In this document: positions 35,419 to 43,531 of the stretch, piece after piece
Position numbering within the stretch: position 1 is the first letter of the stretch
Layout: the number at the start of each line of letters is the position of its first letter
Assembly: GCA_965216105.1 (NCBI GenBank)
Contig: OZ244147.1
Coordinates: 620,001-684,000, forward strand
DNA: 64,000 bases
Source of the DNA: JAALLB01 sp017643495
GTDB taxonomy: Bacteria; Pseudomonadota; Alphaproteobacteria; Rhizobiales; Rhizobiaceae
Direction of reading: 5' to 3'
The notes under the pieces: model-generated
What the model was told of the DNA's origin: nothing
Databases searched by the model: none
Seen by the model: only the letters and a program-made list of their open reading frames with translations
Translations under genes and position numbers: made by a program

Positions 35419-36282
35419 TCAGCTCCGCGTGCGACTCATGCCGTCGCGGGCAGGCTTGTAGTCGCGATCAAGGTTGGCTGCCCTTGAATATGACTTGAAT
35501 GCCTTGCGACGTTCGTTTCTTTGCTCGAATATCAGGCCGTGGTTGACCCATGCTTCTGCATAGCGGTCATTCAGGGTCAGTGCCCGGTTGATGTCGGCGA
35601 GCGCGTTTTCAAGATCACTGGTCGCAATATAGGACACGCCTCTCGCATTGTATGGTTCCGGAGCATCGGGTGCGAGCGAAATTGCGGTTGTAAAATCATC
35701 AATGGCCCGGTCATGCTGGTTTTCCGATTGCAGAATAAGGCCACGGGAATGATAGGCGCGCGGATTGGTCGTTCCAAGCCGGATCGCACGTTCATAGTCG
35801 GTCAGTGCTTCCTTCTGCCGACCGGCGAAACGATAGACATTGCCGCGACCGATATAGGCGTCGTCATAGGAAGGATTGATGCGCAGCGCTTTCGTGTAGT
35901 CTTTCACCGCATCTGCAGGATTTCCTGTCTGGCGGTGAATAAGCGCACGATTGGCATATGCCTGATAAAATTTAGGGTTGAGTTCAATGGCCTTGGTAAA
36001 ATCAGCCAGTGCATCACGATTCTTTCCGGCCCGCCCATACGCAGTGCCGCGAATGTTATAGGCTTCCGGTGAAGATGGATTGGCTTCGACCACACGTGTG
36101 AGGGAGGCAATATTGTTCTGCGAGCCCTGCGCAGGATCGAGTTGTACGGCCTGCTCCAGAGTGCCTGATGTGCTGCTGCATGCTGCAAGGAATGCGGTCA
36201 AGACCAAAAAGCTTGCGCACCTGGCAAAGCCGGCCCGCCTGGCAAAAAATGCCTTTCCCCCGATATTCCTGTCAGACCTCAT
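35419..36282 (-). CDS. TPR-repeat lipoprotein
   Basis: About 287 residues from ATG 36282, chosen because it places a lipobox (LTAFLAACSS, cysteine near residue 33) right behind a basic n-region; longer in-frame starts up to 36351 exist. Six to seven tetratricopeptide repeats fill the mature part (for example AYNIRGTAYGRAGKNRDALA, AYANRALIHRQTGNPADAV, AYIGRGNVYRFAGRQKEAL). Expected to be anchored in the envelope and to scaffold other proteins; it resembles NlpI-like TPR lipoproteins in general layout. Specific partners unknown. Confidence 0.85.
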   Translation of the reverse strand: MRSDRNIGGKAFFARRAGFARCASFLVLTAFLAACSSTSGTLEQAVQLDPAQGSQNNIASLTRVVEANPSSPEAYNIRGTAYGRAGKNRDALADFTKAIELNPKFYQAYANRALIHRQTGNPADAVKDYTKALRINPSYDDAYIGRGNVYRFAGRQKEALTDYERAIRLGTTNPRAYHSRGLILQSENQHDRAIDDFTTAISLAPDAPEPYNARGVSYIATSDLENALADINRALTLNDRYAEAWVNHGLIFEQRNERRKAFKSYSRAANLDRDYKPARDGMSRTRS

Positions 36283-36351
36283 GTAAGGAACAATTCCCGC
36301 AATCCCGATTTGTTGCATTAAATGCTTAAAGCGCCAAGACATTCTGCCCAT

Positions 36352-36389
36352 ACAAGAAAAGACGAAGTCGCAAACGCAGACTTCGTCTT
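36352..36389 (-). terminator. terminator of rpsU
   Basis: A perfect 11-base stem, AAGACGAAGTC with GACTTCGTCTT (36359-36369 / 36379-36389), loop nine bases, followed on the minus strand by a T-rich TTCTTGTA tail. It is positioned 87 bases after the rpsU stop codon and before the TPR gene on the same strand. Confidence 0.75.
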
Positions 36390-36475
36390 ATTGAAACCTA
36401 AAACGGCGAAAAGAGGGCGCGAGGCAGGCCACTTCCCACAATTGCCGCTGAATGCCGAAAAGAAACCGTTTCGGC

Positions 36476-36697
36476 TTAGCGTCCGCGGCTTGGGATCAGT
36501 CCTTCGCGCTGGGCCTTTTTGCGTGCCAGCTTGCGTGAACGGCGAATCGCTTCAGCCTTTTCGCGGGCACGTTTTTCAGATGGTTTTTCGTAGAAGTTCC
36601 GCAATTTCATCTCACGGAAAACACCCTCGCGCTGCAGCTTCTTTTTCAGGGCGCGCAGGGCCTGGTCAACATTGTTGTCGCGTACAAGTACTTGCAA
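36476..36697 (-). CDS. rpsU: 30S ribosomal protein S21
   Basis: 73 residues (QVLVRDNNVDQALRALKKK through REGLIPSRGR), a full-length S21 of the alphaproteobacterial type. No ATG fits: the only sensible start is a TTG at 36697, giving fMet-QVLV as in relatives. S21 sits near the anti-Shine-Dalgarno end of 16S rRNA and influences initiation. It stands as a monocistronic gene with its own terminator. Confidence 0.93.
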   Translation of the reverse strand: MQVLVRDNNVDQALRALKKKLQREGVFREMKLRNFYEKPSEKRAREKAEAIRRSRKLARKKAQREGLIPSRGR

Positions 36698-36831
36698 GTT
36701 TCGGTTCCATTTTGTTTGCAGTAGATTCAGGCAAAAGCTAATTGCGTCCGCAAAGCGTGTTTGCCGATTGATCTGGATATAACAAAACAGAGGCGGGTTG
36801 TCCACCTCCCGGACATGTAAAAAGCCTACAT

Positions 36832-37908
36832 TCAGGCGGTTTTTGGAGTGATCCGGGTCACGTGTCCCATCTTTCTTCCCGGGCGGACTTCATGCTTGCC
36901 GTAAAGATGCAGATGAATGTTTGGTTCCCCAAGCAGGCCGGGCACCGAATCCATGTCATTTCCGATCAGGTTTTCCATGCAGCAATCACTGTGCCGCTCC
37001 GTATTGCCGAGAGGTTGGCCTGCTATGGCACGAATGTGGTTTTCAAACTGCGAAACCATGCAGGCAGCTTCTGTCCAGTGTCCGGAATTGTGAACGCGGG
37101 GAGCAAATTCGTTCACCAGCAAGGTGCTGTCCGGCATAAGGAAAAACTCGATGCCCATTGTTCCCACATAGTCGAGGGAAGCCAGCATGCGCTCGGCAAC
37201 CGAAACCGCTTTTCTGGCAATGTCGGGGGCAATTCCGGCAGGAACGGTTGAAGTTCTCAATATGCCTTCGCGGTGAACATTGTGGGATGGGTCATAGGTG
37301 ACGATGCTGCCATCAGTTCCGCGAGTGGCAATTACCGATATTTCCCGTTCGAAATCCACAAATCCCTCCAGAATCGAGGGCGATTCACTTGCAAGCCTGG
37401 CTGCTGCCTCGAAACTCTTGCTGTCATCGGAACTGAGACGGATTTGCCCCTTGCCATCATAGCCAAAGCGCCGGGTTTTCAAGATTCCGCGGCCAACAGC
37501 CTCACCAAGTGCATTTTGCAGAACTTCAGGAGACGGGCAGTCCCAGAATGGTGCCGTATCAACTCCCAGATCCCGGACAAAGGATTTTTCCATGAACCGG
37601 TCCTGGCTTATTTCAAGCGCCCGTGTGTTGGGGTGAACCGGGGTTGTTTCGGGAACCAGTTGCAGGGCGCTTACAGGCACATTTTCGAATTCATAGGTGA
37701 TAACATCCGATTTTTCGGCAAGTTCCGCGATGGCCTTTTTATCATCATAGGCAGCAATGATCGCCTCTTTCGCTACCTGGAAGGCAGGTGCCTGCGCGTC
37801 CGGGTCAAGAACGACAGTTTCAAAGCCGAGCCGGGCCGCAGCCATGGCAAGCATACGACCAAGTTGACCGCCGCCGACAATTCCGATGGTTGAACCTGGT
37901 GCAAGCAT
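36832..37908 (-). CDS. purK: 5-(carboxyamino)imidazole ribonucleotide synthase
   Basis: ATP-dependent carboxylation of AIR to N5-CAIR in purine synthesis. 358 residues, ATP-grasp fold: N-terminal GIVGGGQLGRMLAMAAARLG, the ATP-binding lysine and glycine-rich loop in KTRRFGYDGKGQ, the metal site in EFAPRVHNSGHWTEA. It follows purE after five bases on the same strand, the standard purEK operon. Confidence 0.96.
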   Translation of the reverse strand: MLAPGSTIGIVGGGQLGRMLAMAAARLGFETVVLDPDAQAPAFQVAKEAIIAAYDDKKAIAELAEKSDVITYEFENVPVSALQLVPETTPVHPNTRALEISQDRFMEKSFVRDLGVDTAPFWDCPSPEVLQNALGEAVGRGILKTRRFGYDGKGQIRLSSDDSKSFEAAARLASESPSILEGFVDFEREISVIATRGTDGSIVTYDPSHNVHREGILRTSTVPAGIAPDIARKAVSVAERMLASLDYVGTMGIEFFLMPDSTLLVNEFAPRVHNSGHWTEAACMVSQFENHIRAIAGQPLGNTERHSDCCMENLIGNDMDSVPGLLGEPNIHLHLYGKHEVRPGRKMGHVTRITPKTA

Positions 37909-37913
37909 GATGT

Positions 37914-38411
37914 TCAGTCCTGTCCTGTGGGATGAAAACCGACGGCCTCGCTCTGGCGATCACGGAATGCGTCAAGTTTGCCGGCAATTGTTTCATTGCC
38001 CAATGCCAGGATTGAGGCAGCCATAAGGGCCGCGTTCTTGGCGCCCGGAACGCCGATGGCAAGTGTTCCCACCGGAATACCGGCCGGCATCTGGACAATT
38101 GAAAGCAGGCTGTCCTTGCCGGACAGCGCCTTTGACTGGACAGGCACGCCCAGTACGGGAAGGGGCGTTAGTGATGCAATCATGCCGGGGAGGTGCGCAG
38201 CGCCACCGGCACCGGCTATGATCACCTTGTATCCGTTTTCCCGAGCATTGCTGGCGAAATCGAAGAGGCGTTCAGGTGTGCGATGCGCAGAAACGATATA
38301 GGCTTCGTTGCTTACACCAAGCTCATCGAGAATGTCTGTCGCATTCTTCATTGTATCCCAGTCGGACTGGCTTCCCATCACGACCGCGACTTCAATACTT
38401 TCCGTCTTCAT
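37914..38411 (-). CDS. purE: N5-carboxyaminoimidazole ribonucleotide mutase
   Basis: Class I PurE, which moves the carboxyl group of N5-CAIR to give CAIR. 165 residues with VVMGSQSDWDTM near the N-terminus, SAHRTPERL (the active-site histidine) and GAGGAAHLPGMIASLTPLPVLGVPV. First gene of purEK, reading minus; its promoter region diverges from the small DUF465 gene. Confidence 0.96.
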   Translation of the reverse strand: MKTESIEVAVVMGSQSDWDTMKNATDILDELGVSNEAYIVSAHRTPERLFDFASNARENGYKVIIAGAGGAAHLPGMIASLTPLPVLGVPVQSKALSGKDSLLSIVQMPAGIPVGTLAIGVPGAKNAALMAASILALGNETIAGKLDAFRDRQSEAVGFHPTGQD

Positions 38412-38645
38412 GCAATTTGACCCATTTCACAAACAAGGCAAGGTCTCTACCAGATCGCAATAAAAAGTGAAACGCCGTGAACACTGTAAATTCGGCATTT
38501 TGGCTATCTTCTCAACAGGCCATCACTGCGATGTTGGACAGGTCTGCCATTTTATGTTCAAATTTTCATATTGAGTTGAAACGGAACAACAGGAAAGAAA
38601 ACAAAAACCGCGACCATTAAAATCAAAACCAGAGGAGAATTGATT

Positions 38646-38810
38646 ATGCCAGTAGAATCACACGTTGAAAGCCTGAAAGTGCGCCATCAGCAGCTGGAGG
38701 AGCAGTTGAATGAAATGCAAGGTGATCTGAGTGTCGATGATGCGGAACTGGCGGAAGTGAAGCGGCGAAAACTGGCCATCAAGGACAAGATCAAGTCGCT
38801 CCAAAGCTGA
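38646..38810 (+). CDS. DUF465 (YdcH-like) small protein
   Basis: 54 residues from ATG 38646 with AGAGGAG eight bases upstream: a short acidic/basic helical hairpin (SLKVRHQQLEEQLNEMQ, then ELAEVKRRKLAIKDKIKSL) characteristic of DUF465. These proteins are abundant in alphaproteobacteria and of unknown function. A series of hairpins follows it and a terminator ends the transcript. Confidence 0.85.
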   Translation: MPVESHVESLKVRHQQLEEQLNEMQGDLSVDDAELAEVKRRKLAIKDKIKSLQS

Positions 38811-38824
38811 TTTCATCAAGACCG

Positions 38825-38916
38825 GGCAGGGCAAGCCCCTGCCTGCTACCGGGGTTGCAAGCATTTGCACTTCGGTGCAATTAACCCGCAACGCGTTACA
38901 CGTTGCGGGATTTTTT
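38825..38916 (+). terminator. three tandem hairpins ending in an intrinsic terminator, in front of the ThiE-like gene
   Basis: Three perfect stems in a row: GGCAGGG/CCCTGCC (38825-38831 / 38837-38843), TTGCAC-TTCG-GTGCAA with a UUCG tetraloop (38865-38880), and CCCGCAACG/CGTTGCGGG (38885-38893 / 38901-38909) followed by A and six T (38911-38916). The last is a strong terminator for DUF465, but it stops only four bases before the start codon of the next gene, so it may also control that gene. Confidence 0.8.
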
Positions 38917-38920
38917 ATTG

Positions 38921-39577
38921 ATGAACGAGATACCGAACCGCTGCCGGCTGGTCCTGGTCGCAAACATGGCAGTGGTATCAGAAGAAGCAATTGGCAGTGC
39001 TCTCGCGGGCGGGGACGTCGCCAGCCTGATTCTTTATGCAGGCGACGATACGCAGGCCGATATCGACGGATACTGCAAAACCCTTGTCAGCCTGGCGCAT
39101 GGCCATGATCTGGCAGTCCTTATTGCAGATGATACACAAGTCTTCGGCCGCAGCGGTGCAGATGGTATGCTGGCTGAAAGGGAAAAGCCCCAACTCGCTG
39201 ATCTGATCGCCCGTTTTTCGCCACAGAACATTGTAGGATGCGGAAACATAAAAAGCCGTCACCAAGCCTTGCAGGCTGGCGAGTTGAAGCCGGACTTCCT
39301 CTTTTTCGGAAAGCTCGGGGGCGACATACGGCCAGAGCCGCATCGCAAGAATCTTGGTTTGGCAGAATGGTGGTCAGAACTGGTGCAAATCCCGGCAATT
39401 GTCATGGGCGGTAATGAACTGGCATCAATTGTGGAATGTGCGAACACGGGAGCCGAATTTGCAGCACTGGAACAGGCTGTATTCTTGCACCCTGACGGAC
39501 CGGGAGAAGCGGTTCGGCAAGCCAATGCCTTGCTGGATGAGCACGCACCTGAATTTGATGACGAGGACGAGGCCTAG
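38921..39577 (+). CDS. thiamine-phosphate-synthase-like protein with degenerate active site
   Basis: 218 residues from ATG 38921. TIM-barrel of the ThiE type is recognisable in the order of elements (RLVLVAN, DLAVLIADDTQVFGRSGADGML, NIVGCGNIKSRHQALQAG, PDFLFFGKLGG, PAIVMGGN), but the residues that bind magnesium and pyrophosphate in true ThiE (the Asp/Lys of the GVHLGQ and GP(V/I)FPT.TK motifs) are replaced. An acidic tail (EFDDEDEA) ends the protein. It is therefore probably not a working thiamine phosphate synthase. The Sel1 gene starts one base after its stop, so they are co-translated. Confidence 0.65.
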   Translation: MNEIPNRCRLVLVANMAVVSEEAIGSALAGGDVASLILYAGDDTQADIDGYCKTLVSLAHGHDLAVLIADDTQVFGRSGADGMLAEREKPQLADLIARFSPQNIVGCGNIKSRHQALQAGELKPDFLFFGKLGGDIRPEPHRKNLGLAEWWSELVQIPAIVMGGNELASIVECANTGAEFAALEQAVFLHPDGPGEAVRQANALLDEHAPEFDDEDEA

Positions 39578-39578
39578 T

Positions 39579-40673
39579 TTGAAACAAAAGCCAGGAACAT
39601 ACGCTCTGCTACCGCTGTTCATGGTCTTGCAACTTGCCTGGTCAGTGCTGTTCCCCATTCCACTTGCGGCCCAGGAAAGTGGGTCTTCACCTGACAGCAC
39701 GAATGGTCAATCTGCTGCCAATGTATCAAAAAGCGATACGAAAAAACCTGCTGCCGACCAGTCTGCGCAAGATGCTGAAGGTGAGGCGGAACAGGATGCC
39801 GAAATTGAGGACAGGTTCGGCGACAAGAAACGTCCTGCTCCCGATCATGCTTATGCGGAATACCAGAAAGGCAATTATCTGAGCGCCTTTGCCGTCGCAC
39901 TTCCATTGGCCGAAGCGGGGGATGCAGCAGCCCAGACACTGATTGCGGAACTGTATGAAAAGGGGCTGGGTATTGCCCGTGACCGTGAGCAATCGGCTGT
40001 CTGGTACGGAATAGCTGCCGAAGCGGGAAATCGCGAGGCGCAATTTGCTTATGCCTTGAAACTCATGAAGGGTGATCATGTTGAGCAGGATTATGATCGC
40101 GGCATCGCAATGATGCAAAAGGCTGCCGATGCGGGTCATCCTGTGGCGATGTATAATTATGCCAGTCACCTAATTGACCGTCGTCCGACAAGTGCAGGCT
40201 ACAGGAAGGCCTTGCCTTACTTCGAAAAGGCAGCCGAGCATCGTCTTGCTGATGCCTTTTATTCACTTTCGCAAATTTACAAGGCCGGACTGGCAGATGG
40301 TATCCAGCGCCCGGAAAAGGGGCAGGAATGGCTGGAAAGGGCTGCGCGCTCAGGTGTCGATACTGCCCAGATCGAGTTGGCCCTTGACCTGTTGCAGGGC
40401 ACAAACGGCAAAAAGGATGAGAAAGCCGCCTTCAAATGGTTTCGGGCGGCTGCAATGCAAGGCAATGTCATTGCCCGGAACCGACTTGCCTACATGTACT
40501 GGAAAGGGCTTGGCACAGAGCAGTCTTCCGTACAGGCTGCCATGTGGCATATTCTTGCCCGCAGGGGTGGTCGCCTGGATCCGGAACTGGACCGTTTCAT
40601 GGAATTGCTGGACAAGGACACCAGGAGGCAGGCAATTGCGCTTGCGGAACGTTGGCCGACTGGCAGGTCATGA
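39579..40673 (+). CDS. Sel1-repeat (TPR-like) exported protein
   Basis: 364 residues from TTG 39579, selected because GAGG lies six bases upstream and the start gives a basic n-region (KQK) before a hydrophobic signal (LLPLFMVLQLAWSVLFPI) cleaved near LAAQ. After a disordered acidic region (to about residue 85) come five or more Sel1 repeats, such as AQTLIAELYEKGLGIARD, AQFAYALKLMKGDHVEQD and ARNRLAYMYWKGLGTEQS. Periplasmic, probably a protein-interaction scaffold. A shorter start at ATG 39621 is possible. Confidence 0.8.
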   Translation: MKQKPGTYALLPLFMVLQLAWSVLFPIPLAAQESGSSPDSTNGQSAANVSKSDTKKPAADQSAQDAEGEAEQDAEIEDRFGDKKRPAPDHAYAEYQKGNYLSAFAVALPLAEAGDAAAQTLIAELYEKGLGIARDREQSAVWYGIAAEAGNREAQFAYALKLMKGDHVEQDYDRGIAMMQKAADAGHPVAMYNYASHLIDRRPTSAGYRKALPYFEKAAEHRLADAFYSLSQIYKAGLADGIQRPEKGQEWLERAARSGVDTAQIELALDLLQGTNGKKDEKAAFKWFRAAAMQGNVIARNRLAYMYWKGLGTEQSSVQAAMWHILARRGGRLDPELDRFMELLDKDTRRQAIALAERWPTGRS

Positions 40674-40792
40674 GCTTGATGCCAGGCGCATGTAAGCTAT
40701 CGTTGCAAGGCTGAAGGCTTTTGCGGCTTGCTTATTTGTGTCTTTTGTGGTCAATCCGCGCAAAGAACACTAACTTCACCAAGTCGGGGACG

Positions 40793-40809
40793 AGGCGTCT
40801 AATACGCCT
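40793..40809 (+). promoter_or_regulatory. small hairpin in the efp leader
   Basis: AGGCGT pairs with ACGCCT (loop CTAAT) nine bases before the efp start codon. The stem contains the nearest Shine-Dalgarno-like bases, so the efp ribosome site is either masked or bridged by this hairpin. Confidence 0.4.
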
Positions 40810-40818
40810 TTGAACAGC

Positions 40819-41382
40819 ATGAAAATCAATGGCAATGAAATCAAACCGGGTAATGTGATCGAGCACAAGGGTTCGATCTGGGTTGCTGTAAAGACCAATG
40901 CAGTCAAGCCCGGCAAAGGTGGTGCCTTCAATCAGGTGGAACTGAAGAACCTGATTGACGGCCGAAAAGACAATGAACGGTTCCGTGCCAGTGAATCAGT
41001 CGAGAAGGTGCGCCTTGAACAAAAGGAATACCAGTTCCTTTACGAGGAAGGCGACATGCTGGTTTTCATGGATACCGAGAGCTATGAGCAGCTTGAATTG
41101 CAAAAAGAATTTGTCGGAGAGCGTGCTGCATTCCTGCAGGACGGCATGATGGTTACCGTTGAAAGCCATGAAGAGCGGCCAATCGGTATCAACCTGCCTG
41201 ATCAGGTGACCCTTGAAATACAGGAAGCCGACCCGGTGGTGAAAGGTCAGACAGTGTCCTCTTCATACAAGCCTGCGGTCATGGAAAACGGCATTCGTGT
41301 CATGGTTCCTCCCTTCATTGAGGCAGGAGAAAAAATCGTGGTTGACACGAATGAAATCACCTACATTCGTCGCGCCGATTAA
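40819..41382 (+). CDS. efp: elongation factor P
   Basis: 187 residues with the three beta-barrel domains of EF-P; it relieves ribosome stalling at polyproline. The tip lysine that is modified in many bacteria is Lys33 in KPGKGGAF. The C-terminal signature SYKPAVMENGIRVMVPPF is present. No strong ribosome site precedes ATG 40819 (TTG 40810 is an in-frame alternative). Position directly before the inositol monophosphatase gene matches other rhizobia. Confidence 0.95.
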   Translation: MKINGNEIKPGNVIEHKGSIWVAVKTNAVKPGKGGAFNQVELKNLIDGRKDNERFRASESVEKVRLEQKEYQFLYEEGDMLVFMDTESYEQLELQKEFVGERAAFLQDGMMVTVESHEERPIGINLPDQVTLEIQEADPVVKGQTVSSSYKPAVMENGIRVMVPPFIEAGEKIVVDTNEITYIRRAD

Positions 41383-41416
41383 CTCCTTGTAATACAAACG
41401 AAAACGGAGGCCGGCC

Positions 41417-42217
41417 TTGGCCCGCTCAGCCCTATTGAACGTCATGACGAAAGCCGCATTCAAGGCAGGACGTTCGCTTGCCCGTGATTTCGGTGAAGTG
41501 CAAAACCTTCAGGTGTCGATGAAAGGGCCTGCGGATTTTGTTTCCGAGGCCGATATCAAGGCCGAGAAGATCATCCGTACCGAATTGCGGGAAGCCCGCC
41601 CAAAGTTCGGTTTTCTGATGGAAGAGCGTGGTGAGATACAGGGGCAGGACCCCCAGAACCGGTGGATTGTCGACGGGCTGGACGGCACGATCAATTTTCT
41701 CCACGGCAATCCGCATTTCTGTATTTCGATTGCGCTTGAACGCGAGGGCGAGATCGTCGCCGGTGTCATCTACAATCCTGCACGCGATGAACTCTTCGCT
41801 GCCGAAAAAGGACAGGGTGCCTTTGAAAACGATGCCCGCATGCGGGTATCGGCGCGCCGTGACCTTCATGATTCCCTGATTGCAGCCTATATCCCCCAGA
41901 TGGGGAAACGGGGCCATGGCCAGCAATTGCGTGAACAACAGGCGGTAATGAAGGAAACTGCCGGTGTCCGCTGTACAGGGTCCACCGCGCTTGACCTTGC
42001 TTATCTTGCAGCAGGACGCCTTGACGGTGTCTGGCAGCGCGGACCGGAAGCATGGGATATCGCTGCCGGCATCATTTTGATCCGGGAAGCCGGTGGCTAT
42101 GTCACCGACCTGGATGGCGGACGTGACATGTTTGAAAAGCATACTGTTCTGGCCGGCAATGAATACATTCACCGCAAGCTTGGCGATATTGTACGCGGCG
42201 TGCCAAAACCCTCCTGA
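41417..42217 (+). CDS. suhB: inositol monophosphatase family protein
   Basis: 266 residues from TTG 41417 with GGAGG six bases upstream; the start is also supported by the conserved opening ARSALLNVM. Magnesium-dependent phosphatase motifs: DFVSEAD, WIVDGLDGTINFLHG and GSTALDLAYLAAGRLDG...WDIAAG. Dephosphorylates inositol-1-phosphate; the SuhB group also affects rRNA transcription in E. coli. Cytoplasmic. Confidence 0.92.
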   Translation: MARSALLNVMTKAAFKAGRSLARDFGEVQNLQVSMKGPADFVSEADIKAEKIIRTELREARPKFGFLMEERGEIQGQDPQNRWIVDGLDGTINFLHGNPHFCISIALEREGEIVAGVIYNPARDELFAAEKGQGAFENDARMRVSARRDLHDSLIAAYIPQMGKRGHGQQLREQQAVMKETAGVRCTGSTALDLAYLAAGRLDGVWQRGPEAWDIAAGIILIREAGGYVTDLDGGRDMFEKHTVLAGNEYIHRKLGDIVRGVPKPS

Positions 42218-42538
42218 GTTACCGGGCGCGGGGTCACGCTTCTTTCCCTTTCATTTGCCTTGTTTACCGTTTAATCCTTGACGGATGACCATTCGCAGAA
42301 TGCAGGTGGTGACAAGCGCATCAGCAAGCATGGGGAAGTGCCTGATAATCATGCAAACGGGAACATGACGCTCGCAAACATGTTTCATGAGCGTAGTTGA
42401 GACGATAATCACTAAAGGTTGCCACCAGATCACTGTGGCACACCGGACTGGTGACCGGCGGAAAACTGTGTGTTGCCCTTGCAGATTTCAGGCTTTCGAC
42501 CAATGTGTACAGTGAAGGTATAGAGGAGGAGCATTATC
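42218..42538. other. 321-base intergenic region before the ExbB-like gene
   Basis: No convincing gene. The 3' part has an AGGAGGA ribosome site for the next gene. I see CTTGAC at 42276-42281 as a possible -35 but no -10 at the right spacing, and no strong hairpin. Two short minus-strand openings here have no ribosome sites and no recognisable product. Confidence 0.4.
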
Positions 42539-43528
42539 GTGGAACGGGAATTTGACCCTCACAAACTCTCTAATCCCAGCGTGTTTTTGGTCAGCATGAT
42601 CATATTCCTGATTATTGTCGGGTTTCTGGCTGCCATTCTTTATCGACAAATCCTCAGTGCATTCGTCACCAATCCGGGCTTGAACGGCCTGATCCTTGGT
42701 GTGCTGCTTGTGGGCGTCCTGCTTGCCCTCGTTCAGGTTGTCCGCCTGATACCGGAGGTGCGCTGGGTCAACGCGTTCCGCCAGGGTGATCTTGATCTGG
42801 ATGAAGGCCGTGAACCGGTTTTGCTTGCCCCGATGAAGGCGTTGCTAGGGCAGGGAGGCAACAATATTCACATGTCCACCAGTTCGATGCGGTCCATACT
42901 GGACTCGATCGGCAACCGGCTGGACGAGAGCAGGGACATTTCCCGCTATCTCATTGGCTTGCTTGTCTTTCTCGGGCTGTTGGGAACGTTCTGGGGCCTT
43001 CTCCAGACCATCGGTTCTATTGGAGACACCATCCAGTCACTTGATCCCAATTCCGGTGATGCAAATGATGTGCTTGATGCGTTGAAAAGCGGGCTGAAAG
43101 CGCCGCTTGACGGTATGGGTACTGCCTTTTCATCCTCCCTTTTCGGTCTGGCCGGTTCACTTGTTCTGGGATTTCTCGACTTGCAGGCAGGCCGGGCTCA
43201 AACGCGCTTTTATACCGAACTTGAAAACTGGTTGTCATCGGTCACCGATCTGCGTTCGGATGCTGTTGTATCAAGCGGTGATGCCGGTGCAGACATTCGT
43301 ACGCATATTGCAGAGCTCAAGCAAAGCCTTCAGGGGCAGGGCACAAGCGAGCGCGTTTCAGGTTCGCTTGCCTCGCTGGTTGAAAGCATCCAGCAAATGG
43401 TCCGGCACCTTCGCGCCGAACAGGAGATTACGCGTACCCAGTTAACCCAGCAGGAAGAACAACAGAAAGAGCTGATAACCCTGATGGACAAGATGAACAC
43501 CTTCTTCGACAAGGCGTCGAAGGGATAA
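42539..43528 (+). CDS. MotA/TolQ/ExbB-family proton-channel protein
   Basis: 329 residues from GTG 42539 with AGGAGG upstream. Membrane helices at about 14-36, 50-72, 140-162 and 197-220; the channel motif PLDGMGTAFSSSLFGLAGSLVLGFLD matches the MotA/ExbB pore helices (split here to show it: PLDGMGTAFSS, then LFGLAGSLVLG). The C-terminal 80 residues are a predicted coiled coil (MVRHLRAEQEITRTQLTQQ). Paired with the OmpA-like gene three bases downstream, it forms a Mot-like stator that converts proton flow into force on the envelope. The role is unknown; flagellar motor function is unlikely because no flagellar gene is near. Confidence 0.85.
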   Translation: MEREFDPHKLSNPSVFLVSMIIFLIIVGFLAAILYRQILSAFVTNPGLNGLILGVLLVGVLLALVQVVRLIPEVRWVNAFRQGDLDLDEGREPVLLAPMKALLGQGGNNIHMSTSSMRSILDSIGNRLDESRDISRYLIGLLVFLGLLGTFWGLLQTIGSIGDTIQSLDPNSGDANDVLDALKSGLKAPLDGMGTAFSSSLFGLAGSLVLGFLDLQAGRAQTRFYTELENWLSSVTDLRSDAVVSSGDAGADIRTHIAELKQSLQGQGTSERVSGSLASLVESIQQMVRHLRAEQEITRTQLTQQEEQQKELITLMDKMNTFFDKASKG

Positions 43529-43531
43529 TTC

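Noticed and set aside
38811..38920. TPP riboswitch in front of the ThiE-like gene
   Set aside because: No CUGAGA core or other conserved TPP-aptamer elements; the stems are simple hairpins.
41432..42172. 246-codon minus-strand frame inside the inositol monophosphatase gene
   Set aside because: Shadow of a confident gene; composition not protein-like.
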